Positions 48,884-59,807 of a stretch of DNA of 64,000 bases are shown here, piece after piece. The notes beneath the pieces are model-generated. The model was given only the letters and a program-made list of their open reading frames with translations, had not been told where the DNA came from and ran no database searches. Within the stretch, counting starts at the first letter, position 1, and each line of letters opens with the position of its first letter. The stretch lies in NCBI RefSeq assembly GCF_000472545.1, contig NZ_AWZV01000006.1, forward strand, positions 223 through 64,222, read 5' to 3'. Both the position numbers and the translations under genes were made by a program. This DNA comes from Burkholderia sp. WSM2232 (GTDB taxonomy: Bacteria; Pseudomonadota; Gammaproteobacteria; Burkholderiales; Burkholderiaceae).

Positions 48884-49948
48884 ATGTACCTGACCGCAGA
48901 AACAATTGACGATTTGCTCCGGAAGGTCTATGGGCGCTTGCTGCGGAAACGCGGTTCAAACGAAATCACCCCGACCAAAGGCTCTACGACCGAGATTTAT
49001 GGCGCGTTACTCCTTCTAAGAAATCCCCGAGCACGACTTAGCCAAAGCGAACGAAGAAACACTTTGTTCAGTTGCTTGGGAGAATTTCTTTGGTATCTCG
49101 CCGGTAGCAATGAACTGGATTTCGTCCAATACTACATAAGCCGGTATAAGGAGTTTTCCGACGACGGGAAAACCGTATTCGGTGCTTATGGCCCGCGCCT
49201 GTTTGGCCCGACTAGCGGCAGCGACCAGGTACAGAACGTTATAAAGACCCTTCGCAATAGCGAATCTTCACGCCGAGCTACCATACAGCTCTTCCACGGC
49301 GACGACCTTGCAGCAAACCTCGTGAAGCGGCGCGAAGACCTACCCTGCACCTGCACACTCCACTTCACCATTCGCAATCATCAACTACATACGATGGTGA
49401 TGATGCGTTCCAACGATGCATTCAAAGGACTTCCGCACGATATTTTCGCGTTTACCCTTTTGCAGGAGCTAATCGCTCGTTCGTTGGGCGTCGAGGTTGG
49501 ACAGTACAAGCACGCGGTCGGCAGCCTTCACCTTTACACGTCCGACATCCAAGCGGCCCACGACTACCTTGCCGAGGGCTTCCAAGAGAGCGTTTCGATG
49601 CCTCCAATGCCAGCTGGTGACCCATGGCCCGCAGTCACAAAGCTGCTGGCGGCCGAGAGCGCCATTCGGCTCGGAGCAAGGCCCGCGGTAGCTGGCCTAG
49701 ACCCGTATTGGGCCGACCTTGTCAGGCTATTGAAGATTTTTCGGTACTCTCGCGCCAGCGCGCGCAAAAATCAGCGTGACATGCTCGACGGCATCAAGGA
49801 ACAAATGACCACGGATGTCTACGACATCCACATCCAGAAACGCAAGCAACTCGCACCGTCGACAGCACCGGCAGAAGGACAATTGCTGTTCAATACTGCT
49901 GAGCTAGATGCTCAACAGCCGGTGAATAAAGATTCCAATCAGCGGTAA
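48884..49948 (+). CDS. Thymidylate-synthase-superfamily enzyme, predicted dCMP (hydroxy)methylase
   Basis: The 354-aa protein aligns without gaps to the E. coli ThyA core at a constant offset of nine. Cys155 in DLPCTCTLHF is the nucleophile (C146), Arg175 and Asp178 in MMRSNDAFKGLPHDI match R166 and D169, and His216/Tyr218 in SLHLY match H207/Y209. Asn177 of ThyA, which reads uracil, is Asp186 here, the change typical of dCMP hydroxymethylases; His147 is Thr156. So the enzyme probably methylates or hydroxymethylates dCMP with a folate cofactor, not dUMP. The extra 100 C-terminal residues are not in ThyA. It is followed 31 bp later by the pyrophosphorylase-like gene. Confidence 0.85.
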   Translation: MYLTAETIDDLLRKVYGRLLRKRGSNEITPTKGSTTEIYGALLLLRNPRARLSQSERRNTLFSCLGEFLWYLAGSNELDFVQYYISRYKEFSDDGKTVFGAYGPRLFGPTSGSDQVQNVIKTLRNSESSRRATIQLFHGDDLAANLVKRREDLPCTCTLHFTIRNHQLHTMVMMRSNDAFKGLPHDIFAFTLLQELIARSLGVEVGQYKHAVGSLHLYTSDIQAAHDYLAEGFQESVSMPPMPAGDPWPAVTKLLAAESAIRLGARPAVAGLDPYWADLVRLLKIFRYSRASARKNQRDMLDGIKEQMTTDVYDIHIQKRKQLAPSTAPAEGQLLFNTAELDAQQPVNKDSNQR

Positions 49949-49979
49949 GCACCAGTACCCAGACCAAGACGGGCCAATC

Positions 49980-50921
49980 ATGAAAAATCCCTTGCTCGCG
50001 AACCCGGTACTCGCGAAGAAACTGGACCAGACGCTGGGCGCTTATCGCGTCAACGGCAAGACACTTCCAGGCATTCCGTCAGCAGCTGAGCGTGATGCGT
50101 TGGTCGCACAGATGGTGGATAGCGTCGCGCGCATCAACTATGTGAGGATGATTGCAAAACGCCATATCTCACGGGAGCGACTCAACCCTAAAAATATCAA
50201 GATGTTCGACCCATTGCGGGCCGCTATCCTGCACATGCGTGACGGAAACGAGGACGAGGCGTTCTGGTTGGTCTTCCTGTTTGTGCATTGCGGGAAGCAT
50301 CTCACCAAGGGCTATGGCCTGCTCCGCATGGTCTATGGCGCACTCGACGACGACTTCGTCTGGACGTGGGAGCGATTCACCCAATACCCGAATGATTTTT
50401 CGGTTTGGCTGGGCCAACATATGGACACCATCTTGCAACGGCGACGGGAGTTTCCGTTCGGCAATCACCGGAAGTACGAGAGCATTGAACAGCTCGATGT
50501 CGTCTTGGCCAGCTATGCTGTATGGATTGCATCGAACAACTCACATCGACAGTTCATTGCCGCCGCCAAAGCAAAAGTTGGAGACAATCCAAAGGTGTTG
50601 TTCGACTATCTGTATAAAAACATGGATGCAGTGCATCGATTCGGCAGAACCGCCAAGTTTGACTATTTGACCATGCTTGGGAAGATTGGCCTGGTTGACA
50701 TCGAACCGCCTGTCGCGTACTTGGTGCACGCAACAGGTCCAGTGCGTGGCGCCCGCTTGTTGTTTAGCGGAGCAGTCGACAACAATGCCCTTTCGAAGCA
50801 AAGGCTCGAACAGCTATCGGTCGACTTGGAGGCCACCTTGGGTGTTGGTATGCAAGTCATTGAAGACTCTCTCTGCAACTGGCAAAAGTCGCAAGCGCAG
50901 TACGTGCCATTTCGTGGCTAG
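49980..50921 (+). CDS. Protein resembling alpha-glutamyl/putrescinyl-thymine pyrophosphorylase, clade 3
   Basis: The 313-aa protein has no classical motif, but FWLVFLFVHCGKHLTKGYGL, LRMVYGALDDDFVWTWERFT and KFDYLTMLGKIGLVDIEPPV recall the predicted aGPT-Pplase clade 3 (all-helical DNA-glycosylase-like) proteins, proposed to modify pyrimidine bases in phage DNA. The match is from memory and needs a profile search. It follows the thymidylate-synthase-like gene by 31 bp, the pairing expected for base hypermodification. Its stop overlaps the stop of the ImmA/IrrE gene on the other strand by 4 bp. No signal or membrane segment. Confidence 0.55.
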   Translation: MKNPLLANPVLAKKLDQTLGAYRVNGKTLPGIPSAAERDALVAQMVDSVARINYVRMIAKRHISRERLNPKNIKMFDPLRAAILHMRDGNEDEAFWLVFLFVHCGKHLTKGYGLLRMVYGALDDDFVWTWERFTQYPNDFSVWLGQHMDTILQRRREFPFGNHRKYESIEQLDVVLASYAVWIASNNSHRQFIAAAKAKVGDNPKVLFDYLYKNMDAVHRFGRTAKFDYLTMLGKIGLVDIEPPVAYLVHATGPVRGARLLFSGAVDNNALSKQRLEQLSVDLEATLGVGMQVIEDSLCNWQKSQAQYVPFRG

Positions 50922-52024
50922 TCTTGCTTCCAGCTATACCTGTTTTTCAAATTATTGTAGCTCCGTTGGCTGACCAAGCCGCGGAACTGCATCTGTCCAA
51001 CCACGATGCCATACGATACCCCGGCGTCGCGTGCGAGCCGCATTATGCCCTTGAGCGATTTCGATGCCGCAGGCAAACGTGCCTGGAGGTCGGGGGGAAT
51101 AAGTTGCTCCGTCGCGAATTTATTTGCCTCATCCTCTTGAGGAGACATGGGGCCGTCCGATGTCTCGAGAATCAGTAAATCAGCATCCCAATGTAAGACC
51201 AGGTGTCCAGCTTCATGGAAGAACGAGAACCAAAATTGGTCATCGCTCAGGTAACGAAGTGACAGGAGCAGCACTGCTTTGTCTGGGCTGCAAAAAAAGG
51301 TCGCACCGCTCGCGCGGCATCCCTTGGGGGCCTTCACAATGACGACTGCAACACCGACTTCGGCACACAGCTGCTGAAGCTTTGGCAGAAAATCTGAAGG
51401 ATGCGGTATATCGGTTAGTGCACGAATCTTTGGGAGCTGCGCCTCAAACAGAGCAGGACTCCACTTTTTACACTCAATCTTCTCCGCTTGCAGTTCACCC
51501 AGGCGTATCCACGCTGTAGTTGCTATTGCATCCTCGGCGAACGTGTCGCTTGTACGAAAGGCGGCCGCCCCCTTCGTATCGGAGTACGTCCGACGCCAAG
51601 CAGCTAGGTTCGGAACATCGAAGAATGCGAGGCACCGGCGAAGCTTCTCACGCTTGTCCTTGGTCGGCTCAATCCAACCGAGCTCTTGCATTTGCTTGAG
51701 TGGAAGACTCTTAAGCCATGCCTGATACTCGTAGTTATCCGGGTCAATGCCGTCGTTCAGCTCAGCCAGCTGCTCTCGATACTGTTCCTCGCGACGCAAC
51801 CAGAAACCAGCAGACGCGCCAAGCTCAGCCGCAAGACGCGTGGCAATATGTGCCGTGAGAACATGCTTTCCCTGCAGAAGACTATCGAAGTCGTCCTCGG
51901 ACATATCGACTACACGCGCCAAGTGCGTCGAGGCAATACCCCGCGACTTCATCAAATCGCTGATGGTCGTGCCTGGCGGCAGCGCCCACATGGGTGCGAA
52001 ATCGGCTTCAGCTCTCATTGGCAC
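50918..52024 (-). CDS. HTH + ImmA/IrrE metallopeptidase (HigA-like antitoxin)
   Basis: The 368-aa protein has an N-terminal Xre/HigA-type HTH (TTISDLMKSRGIASTHLARV, DSLLQGKHVLTAHIATRLAA; about 19-72) and an ImmA/IrrE zinc protease domain with FWFSFFHEAGHLVLHW (HExxH at about 268-272) and the later Glu in SPQEDEANKFATEQLIPP. Such fusions regulate or neutralise HigB-like toxins, and some cut a repressor after a signal. The gene lies directly after the HigB-like gene and overlaps it by 17 bp. All zinc ligands are present, so the protease may be active. Confidence 0.85.
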   Translation of the reverse strand: MPMRAEADFAPMWALPPGTTISDLMKSRGIASTHLARVVDMSEDDFDSLLQGKHVLTAHIATRLAAELGASAGFWLRREEQYREQLAELNDGIDPDNYEYQAWLKSLPLKQMQELGWIEPTKDKREKLRRCLAFFDVPNLAAWRRTYSDTKGAAAFRTSDTFAEDAIATTAWIRLGELQAEKIECKKWSPALFEAQLPKIRALTDIPHPSDFLPKLQQLCAEVGVAVVIVKAPKGCRASGATFFCSPDKAVLLLSLRYLSDDQFWFSFFHEAGHLVLHWDADLLILETSDGPMSPQEDEANKFATEQLIPPDLQARLPAASKSLKGIMRLARDAGVSYGIVVGQMQFRGLVSQRSYNNLKNRYSWKQD

Positions 52025-52343
52025 GCTCGATAGATAGGATTTTCACGCGTGTCACCTGCGCCCAGTCCAGTACTCCTCCTGTGCCAGGAGGCAGACGATT
52101 GTTGGCCACCGCAAACAGACGGTACCCGCCGTCGATGGGAATGACAATCCTGTCATGCGCTGTCTCATCGAATTTGCCAAAGCCCCATTCAACATATTTA
52201 AGCGGAGAATCCGCCGCGCGCAAGTCCGCCAGCCGGCTATGAATCGCCCGGCCAGCGACCTCCCCGTACTTTCGCTTCGCCGAAATCGGGCTCTCACACA
52301 CCGTTCGGAGCTTCTCGTCTTGAAACGACAGTTTTATGGGCAT
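52008..52343 (-). CDS. HigB/RelE-like toxin
   Basis: The 111-aa protein (MPIKLSFQDEKLRTVCESPI, SAKRKYGEVAGRAIHSRLAD, IDGGYRLFAVAN, TRVKILSIERANES) looks like the HigB branch of the RelE superfamily, small ribosome-dependent mRNA nucleases. Pairing with a downstream HTH-ImmA/IrrE protein in toxin-first order is the usual HigBA layout. The active-site residues cannot be fixed by eye. ATG 52343 has no clear ribosome site. Confidence 0.7.
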   Translation of the reverse strand: MPIKLSFQDEKLRTVCESPISAKRKYGEVAGRAIHSRLADLRAADSPLKYVEWGFGKFDETAHDRIVIPIDGGYRLFAVANNRLPPGTGGVLDWAQVTRVKILSIERANES

Positions 52344-52746
52344 CGTATGGACTATGCCGGCGGCCGAGAAGCTGGCCAGCCTACGTAACGCTTCGCGTAG
52401 AGCGCGTCATCGTCTTTATGGATTGCGACCTCTGCGGAACTGCGAGCTATCGGCCCGAGAACCCTGGTGCAGGCTTTAGTTTTGGGAATCTATCAACAAT
52501 CCGCTATAGAACGGTGAACGCGGTGCACAGAAAAAGACACTGCGATGTCCCGGACTTTGTCGGAAATTTTTATGTGCGCGCCCAGAGCGCCGAAGGGCAC
52601 GAGCGAGGCGATGATGACCCAACCGGTTATTGCTGCGGAAGCTGAAGGAGCAACGGCCGCCTCTCTCGAGACGGCCGTTGTTCGCTTTAGGCGGCTTGTG
52701 CGACAATTTCATTAACTAATGCTATCGAGGAAATCATCCCCATAAA
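52344..52746. other. Non-coding stretch before the transposon right end
   Basis: Promoter region of the HigB-like gene and subterminal DNA of the transposon. A 34-codon frame (52611-52715) starting MMTQPVIAAEAEGATAASLE is possible but unsupported. A degenerate third end repeat may lie near 52686-52707 (GGCTTGTGCG against GGCTTATGCG in the left-end repeat). Confidence 0.4.
52651..52680. terminator. Strong hairpin near the transposon right end
   Basis: CAACGGCCG (52651-52659) and CGGCCGTTG (52672-52680) form a perfect 9-bp inverted repeat with a 12-base loop. Only a short T-rich stretch (TTCGCTTT) follows, so it could be a weak terminator insulating gyrB and the element from each other, or part of a small ORF. 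Confidence 0.4.
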
Positions 52747-52794
52747 TTTCTCACGTTATGCGTCCGTTTTTCTCGGGATATGCGTCCGTCTACA
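52747..52794 (-). repeat. Transposon right end with abutting TnsB-type sites
   Basis: Two 22-bp repeats, 52747-52768 and 52769-52790, lie back to back and end with TACA at 52794. On the minus strand they read [A/G]ACGGACGCATA-N4-GAGAAA, matching the left-end sites in inverted orientation. The first differs from its left-end partner by one base. Confidence 0.9.
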
Positions 52795-52801
52795 AGCCCC
52801 C

Positions 52802-55321
<2,520 letters not shown>

Positions 55322-55330
55322 TCAAAACGC

Positions 55331-55364
55331 CATAAAAACGCCAAAGGGGCGCTGCGCCCCTTGG
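55331..55364 (-). terminator. Terminator-like hairpin between dnaN and gyrB
   Basis: AAGGGGCGC-T-GCGCCCCTT (55344-55362) is a perfect 9-bp inverted repeat. Read on the minus strand it is followed by GGCGTTTTT, as expected for a Rho-independent terminator or attenuator after dnaN. Confidence 0.7.
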
Positions 55365-55386
55365 TGTGTTGCTGGTGTTGGACGCG

Positions 55387-56490
55387 TCAGATGCGCATCG
55401 GCATCACCACGTATTTGAATTCGTCGTTCTCGGGAATCGTGATCAGCGCACTCGAACTGGCGTCGCCGAGGCTCACTTGCAGCATGTCGACCTTCAGGTT
55501 CGCAAGCACGTCGAGCAGATACGTGACGTTGAACCCGATATCGACGCTGTCGCCGTCGTAAGCAATTTCCAGTTCTTCCTGCGCCTCTTCCTGGTCGGCG
55601 TTAGTCGACATGATCTTCAACTGGCCCGGCTCGATAATGCAGCGCACGCCCTTGAATTTGTCCGACGTCAAAATTGCCGCGCGTTGCAGCGAACGCTGCA
55701 GTTCTTCACGGCCAATCACGAACTGATTCTTGTGCGACTTCGGAATCACGCGCTGGAAGTCGGGGAACTTGCCTTCCACCAGCTTGGACACGAGTTCCAC
55801 CTGGCCGAAGGTGAACTTCACCTGCGTTTGCGCGATGTCGATCTTCAGCGTGTCGTCGATGTCTTCGAGCAGGCGCTGCAGTTCGAGAATGGTCTTGCGC
55901 GGAATGATCACTTCCTGGCGCGCGAACGAACCTTCGATCTTCATCGACGAAAACGCGAGGCGGTGGCCGTCGGTTGCAACTGCCATCAACTGGTCGCCGT
56001 CCACCACCAGCAGCATGCCGTTCAGATAGTAGCGAATGTCCTGCTGGGCCATCGAAAAATGGACCATGCCGAGCAACTGACGGAACGTCTTTTGGGGAAC
56101 CACGAGGCTCGCGCCGTAGTCTTTAGCTTGCGCGACCGTCGGGAATTCGTCCGCGGCGAGCGTTTGCAGCGCAAAGCGGCTCTTGCCTGATTGCACCGTC
56201 AACCGCTTGTCGTTCAGCGTGAGCGTGACCTGGCCGTCGGGCATGGCGCGCAGGATGTCGAGGAGCTTTCTCGCTGCCACCGTGGTCGCCACAGTTTCGC
56301 CGCCCACGCCGAAATCGGCGCGCGTGGTGATCTGCAACTCCAGGTCGGTTGACAGGAACGACACGTCAGGGCCGTTCTTGGTAATCAGCAAATTGGCGAG
56401 GATCGGCAACGTATGGCGGCGTTCGACAATGCCGCTCACGGTTTGCAGCGGCCTGAGGAGGTTATCGCGTTCGGTCTTGACCAGTTGCAT
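55387..56490 (-). CDS. dnaN: DnaN, DNA polymerase III beta sliding clamp
   Basis: The 367-aa protein starts MQLVKTERDNLLRPLQTVSG. It has the three repeated clamp domains, with HTLPILANLLITKNG, GMVHFSMAQQDIRYYLNGML, VATDGHRLAFS and the C-terminal KYVVMPMRI that ends many clamps. ATG 56490 is preferred over starts up to 56592 because homologous sequence begins there. It lies between dnaA and gyrB in the standard order. Confidence 0.98.
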   Translation of the reverse strand: MQLVKTERDNLLRPLQTVSGIVERRHTLPILANLLITKNGPDVSFLSTDLELQITTRADFGVGGETVATTVAARKLLDILRAMPDGQVTLTLNDKRLTVQSGKSRFALQTLAADEFPTVAQAKDYGASLVVPQKTFRQLLGMVHFSMAQQDIRYYLNGMLLVVDGDQLMAVATDGHRLAFSSMKIEGSFARQEVIIPRKTILELQRLLEDIDDTLKIDIAQTQVKFTFGQVELVSKLVEGKFPDFQRVIPKSHKNQFVIGREELQRSLQRAAILTSDKFKGVRCIIEPGQLKIMSTNADQEEAQEELEIAYDGDSVDIGFNVTYLLDVLANLKVDMLQVSLGDASSSALITIPENDEFKYVVMPMRI

Positions 56491-56715
56491 AGAGTTCCTT
56501 CGTTGATATAACGGTCTGCGCGCCTTCGAGCCGTTCAAGGCATTCCCGCACGCAGCCGTGGCTCCCCGCCGGCGCCACGCAGCGCCTGTCACGGCGTGAA
56601 TTCCGCCCGCGGCCGCGCCGGGCGGTTAAACCTGTATTGTGCCTGAAAAAGGAACCGCCTCACTAAATTGGGGGCGACTTCGGAAATAAACAGGTCGTTT
56701 TGCCACCCGCGCCGC

Positions 56716-58335
56716 TCAGCCCTTCAGCGTCTGTTCAAGCACGTGCAATTCGTGATTCAGCTGCGCGTCCTTGCTGCGCTCGTCGGCAATTTTGCGTACC
56801 GCGTGCAGCACCGTAGTGTGGTCGCGTCCGCCGAACAGTTCGCCGATTTCCGGCAGACTTTTCTGCGTCAGTTCCTTCGCAAGGTACATGGCGATCTGCC
56901 GCGGCCGCGCAATGTTGGCCGGACGCTTCTTCGAATACATGTCCGCGACCTTGATGCTGTAAAAGTCAGCCACGGTTTTCTGAATGTTTTCCACGGAAAT
57001 CTGCCTGTTCTGCACGGTGAGCAGATCTTTCAGGGCTTCTTTCGTCAGTTCGATGGTGATTTCGCGGCCGTGGAACTTCGAGTAGGCGAGAATTTTCCGC
57101 AGCGCGCCTTCCAGTTCACGCACGTTGGAGCGCAAATGCTTGGCAACGAAAAACGCCACGTCTTCGTTCAGGCTGACGAATTCCGACTGCGCCTTGCGCA
57201 TCAGGATCGCCACGCGCATTTCGAGTTCGGGCGGCTCGATAGCCACCGTGAGGCCGGAGTCGAAGCGCGAGATCAGGCGGTCGTCGATACCCGAAATTTC
57301 CTTCGGATACGTGTCGCTCGTGATGATGACCTGCGCCTTGTTCGCGACCAGCGCCTCGAACGCGTAGAAAAACTCTTCCTGCGTACGCGACTTGCCGGAA
57401 AAGAACTGAATATCGTCGATCAGCAGCAGATCCAGCGAGTGGTAGTAGCGCTTGAAATCGTCGAACGCCTTGCGCTGATACGCCTTCACCACGTCGGACA
57501 CGTACTGTTCCGCGTGAATGTAGCGGATCCGCGCGCCGGCCTTGTCCATCAGCAACTGATTGCCGATTGCATGTATCAGGTGAGTCTTGCCAAGCCCCAC
57601 GCCACCGTACAGGAAGAGCGGGTTGTACGAGATGCCGGGGTTGTCCGCGACCTGGATCGCCGCTGCGCGCGCGAGCTGGTTGGCCTTACCTGTCACGAAG
57701 TTGTCGAAGGTCAGAACCGGGTTCAGCTTGGAGCGCTCGTACATCGAGTCGTTGTCCCCCGAGCCGTTCGAGCTCGCGCTCTGGCCCGGACGCCATGTGC
57801 GGCGCGCCGCCGCGGCTTCGTTCGCGTCGAGGCTCGGCAAGTCGAGGTCGGCGGCATCTTCAGCCGCGGCGCGCGCGTTGGCGTTGTGCTCGGCTGCGGC
57901 GCGCGCGTTCGCGTTGAGATTTGCCATCGCGTTGTTCGCGCCGTTCGCGCGCGCGGCCTGCGCCGCTTGCACCGCGCCGACGGCTGCGTCCACGGCAGCG
58001 CCATTGCCGGCGCTACCGCCCATCGAATGGGGCGCGGAAACCGCGCGCGCCGGGGCGGGCGCCGCTGCCGCGGGCGCGCGCATGCCGGCTTTCGGGTCCA
58101 GCACGAATTGCACGTCGATCGGGGCATGCCAGAAATCGCGGGCCATATCCGCGATGCGGCCGGAGAACTGGCTCTTGACCCAGTCGAGCTTGAAGCGGTT
58201 CGGCGCGGCAATGCTGAGCGTGTTCGCAGCGGCGTCGAAGGCGACCGGGGCCAACGGTTTGATCCACGTCACGTACTGCTGGGGCGTGAGTTCACGCTCC
58301 AGCAATGCGGAACAGTGTTGCCAGAATTCGTTCAT
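56716..58335 (-). CDS. dnaA: DnaA, chromosomal replication initiator
   Basis: The 539-aa protein starts [20 protein letters not shown] (domain I, DnaB contact). A long Ala/Asn-rich linker (domain II, about 85-200) holds two copies of the NANARAAAE motif. AAA+ domain III has Walker [21 protein letters not shown] and [10 protein letters not shown]; the box-binding HTH of domain IV has [18 protein letters not shown]. The linker is longer than in E. coli (467 aa total), as is usual in Burkholderia. Start ATG 58335 is supported by the conserved domain I. Confidence 0.98.
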   Translation of the reverse strand: MNEFWQHCSALLERELTPQQYVTWIKPLAPVAFDAAANTLSIAAPNRFKLDWVKSQFSGRIADMARDFWHAPIDVQFVLDPKAGMRAPAAAAPAPARAVSAPHSMGGSAGNGAAVDAAVGAVQAAQAARANGANNAMANLNANARAAAEHNANARAAAEDAADLDLPSLDANEAAAARRTWRPGQSASSNGSGDNDSMYERSKLNPVLTFDNFVTGKANQLARAAAIQVADNPGISYNPLFLYGGVGLGKTHLIHAIGNQLLMDKAGARIRYIHAEQYVSDVVKAYQRKAFDDFKRYYHSLDLLLIDDIQFFSGKSRTQEEFFYAFEALVANKAQVIITSDTYPKEISGIDDRLISRFDSGLTVAIEPPELEMRVAILMRKAQSEFVSLNEDVAFFVAKHLRSNVRELEGALRKILAYSKFHGREITIELTKEALKDLLTVQNRQISVENIQKTVADFYSIKVADMYSKKRPANIARPRQIAMYLAKELTQKSLPEIGELFGGRDHTTVLHAVRKIADERSKDAQLNHELHVLEQTLKG

Positions 58336-58718
58336 CAAGTTGCTGTCGTTATGGTGTGCACGGGGCTCGCCGCTGCCCCCGTCGCGCGCACGCAACAAGG
58401 CCCGGAGCAGCCAGGCGTAACAGCCCCAGGCGCTTGTGCCACAAGGGTTTGCGGGGCAAGCGAGCCGGAGCGGCGTGCATCATTTCTGGGAGGTAAGGCG
58501 AGATTCTAACGCCAAATCGGAGCCGGAAGTGAGTTATCCACAGGGACGGATCATCCGGGGCAGCACCCGTCGCGCGCCGGCGGCACCGGCTAAACTATTG
58601 ACGGTCAACGAAAAACGGGTTTAAATAGCGGGTTCCGCGAAAACCAATTCAGCAAACCTCCGGCCATTGCGCTTTCAGCGATGATCGCGCGGTTTTTTTT
58701 CGATCAAGTGAGAGCAAC
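58336..58718. other. dnaA-rpmH intergenic region, possible origin
   Basis: Divergent promoters of dnaA and rpmH. A perfect DnaA box TTATCCACA lies at 58534-58542 (plus strand). Only one perfect box and no DUE-like AT-rich repeat was found, so this is either the dnaA autoregulation site or part of a weakly conserved oriC. Confidence 0.5.
58534..58542 (+). promoter_or_regulatory. DnaA box
   Basis: TTATCCACA is the exact consensus 9-mer, about 200 bp upstream of the dnaA start. Confidence 0.8.
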
Positions 58719-58853
58719 ATGAAACGTACTTACCAACCTTCCGTTACCCGTCGCAAGCGCACCCACGGCTTTCGCGTTCGCATGAAGACCGCTGGCGGCC
58801 GCAAGGTCATCAACGCACGTCGCGCGAAGGGCCGCAAGCGCCTCGCCATCTAA
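58719..58853 (+). CDS. rpmH: RpmH, ribosomal protein bL34
   Basis: This 44-aa protein reads [20 protein letters not shown], then [20 protein letters not shown] and RLAI, a complete and very typical bL34 of the large ribosomal subunit. AGTGAGAG lies before the ATG. It is the first gene of the rpmH-rnpA-yidD-yidC cluster and is divergent from dnaA. Confidence 0.98.
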
Positions 58854-58867
58854 GGCAGGCGAACGGA

Positions 58868-59434
58868 TTGCGCGCTCAGTCTGCGCGTGGCCAGCCCGTG
58901 CCGGGTTCGAATGTGCAAGGTTTGAACGTGTCAGATGACACCCGTGGCAACGCCGGCGGCAACACCCGCGGCAAAGCGGAACCGGCCGAGGCGGCGCAAC
59001 AGGGCTCCGTACCGTTGCGAGCGCAAGCCGCCTTCCCCAAAGCCGCGAGGCTACTGAAAACGGATGAATTTTCATCCGTTTTTCGTTTGCGCCCCTGGCG
59101 CCGCACCGCGCATTTCGTCGTGTATGGGCGGCCCACCGGCAATGACGCGCGTCTGGGTCTCGTGATCGGCAAGAAGTATGCGCCGCGCGCGGCCACGCGT
59201 AATCTGGTACGTCGAATCGCGCGTGAGGCCTTCCGGTTGCGGCGCGCAGAGTTCTGCGGTTGGGACGTGCTGCTGCGCTTGCACACGCGCTTCGACAGGA
59301 AGGCGTTGCCTAGCGCCTCGTCGCCGCCGCTCAAGGCGCTGTGCCGCAGTGAGATCGAGGCGCTGCTCGACAAGGCAGCGCGTGAAATTGCCCGTCGTCA
59401 GGCGCCGCCCGCGGAAGCGCCCAGGACGGAATGA
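58868..59434 (+). CDS. rnpA: RnpA, protein component of ribonuclease P
   Basis: The conserved core, [49 protein letters not shown] and [20 protein letters not shown], contains the RNR motif ([11 protein letters not shown]) that contacts the M1 RNA. The first 60 residues from TTG 58868 are low-complexity and not part of the domain; GTG 58928 is an alternative start that trims 20 of them. It helps process tRNA 5' ends. Follows rpmH by 14 bp. Confidence 0.93.
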   Translation: MRAQSARGQPVPGSNVQGLNVSDDTRGNAGGNTRGKAEPAEAAQQGSVPLRAQAAFPKAARLLKTDEFSSVFRLRPWRRTAHFVVYGRPTGNDARLGLVIGKKYAPRAATRNLVRRIAREAFRLRRAEFCGWDVLLRLHTRFDRKALPSASSPPLKALCRSEIEALLDKAAREIARRQAPPAEAPRTE

Positions 59435-59546
59435 CGCTCAGGTGACCGTCCGCTTTTTCGCGCGTGCCACCGTAGCTTCGGCGGCCACCGGCAACGGGCG
59501 TCGTCCGGTATTCCACGTTGCGCGGCGCCGTCCGGCCGCATGAGCC

Positions 59547-59777
59547 ATGCAAACGGTACTTATCGCTTTATTGCGCTTTTACAAGCTTGCCGTGAGCCCG
59601 ATGCTCGGCAACCGGTGCCGTTTTTACCCTTCCTGCTCTGATTACGCGCGCGAAGCAATCCAGTATCATGGCGCCGCGCGCGGGACTTATCTCGCCGCCA
59701 GGCGTATTTGCCGCTGCCACCCGTTTTCCGCGGGCGGCATCGATCTCGTCCCGCCTCCCACTTCTGAAAAGCGCTGA
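59547..59777 (+). CDS. yidD: YidD, membrane protein insertion efficiency factor
   Basis: The 76-aa protein [50 protein letters not shown] is the haemolytic-domain/DUF37 family with its conserved Cys residues (C-x6-C and C-x-C). It sits between rnpA and yidC, as usual, and helps YidC-dependent insertion. About 112 bp separate it from rnpA. Confidence 0.96.
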   Translation: MQTVLIALLRFYKLAVSPMLGNRCRFYPSCSDYAREAIQYHGAARGTYLAARRICRCHPFSAGGIDLVPPPTSEKR

Positions 59778-59807
59778 CGCGCCGTTCCATCGACACTGAG
59801 ACAACGC

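Noticed and set aside
52611..52715. 34-codon ORF near the right end
   Set aside because: Too short, no homology recognised, and it overlaps a hairpin and a possible end repeat.
58336..58718. Complete oriC
   Set aside because: Only one perfect DnaA box was found and no unwinding element, so only the box is annotated.
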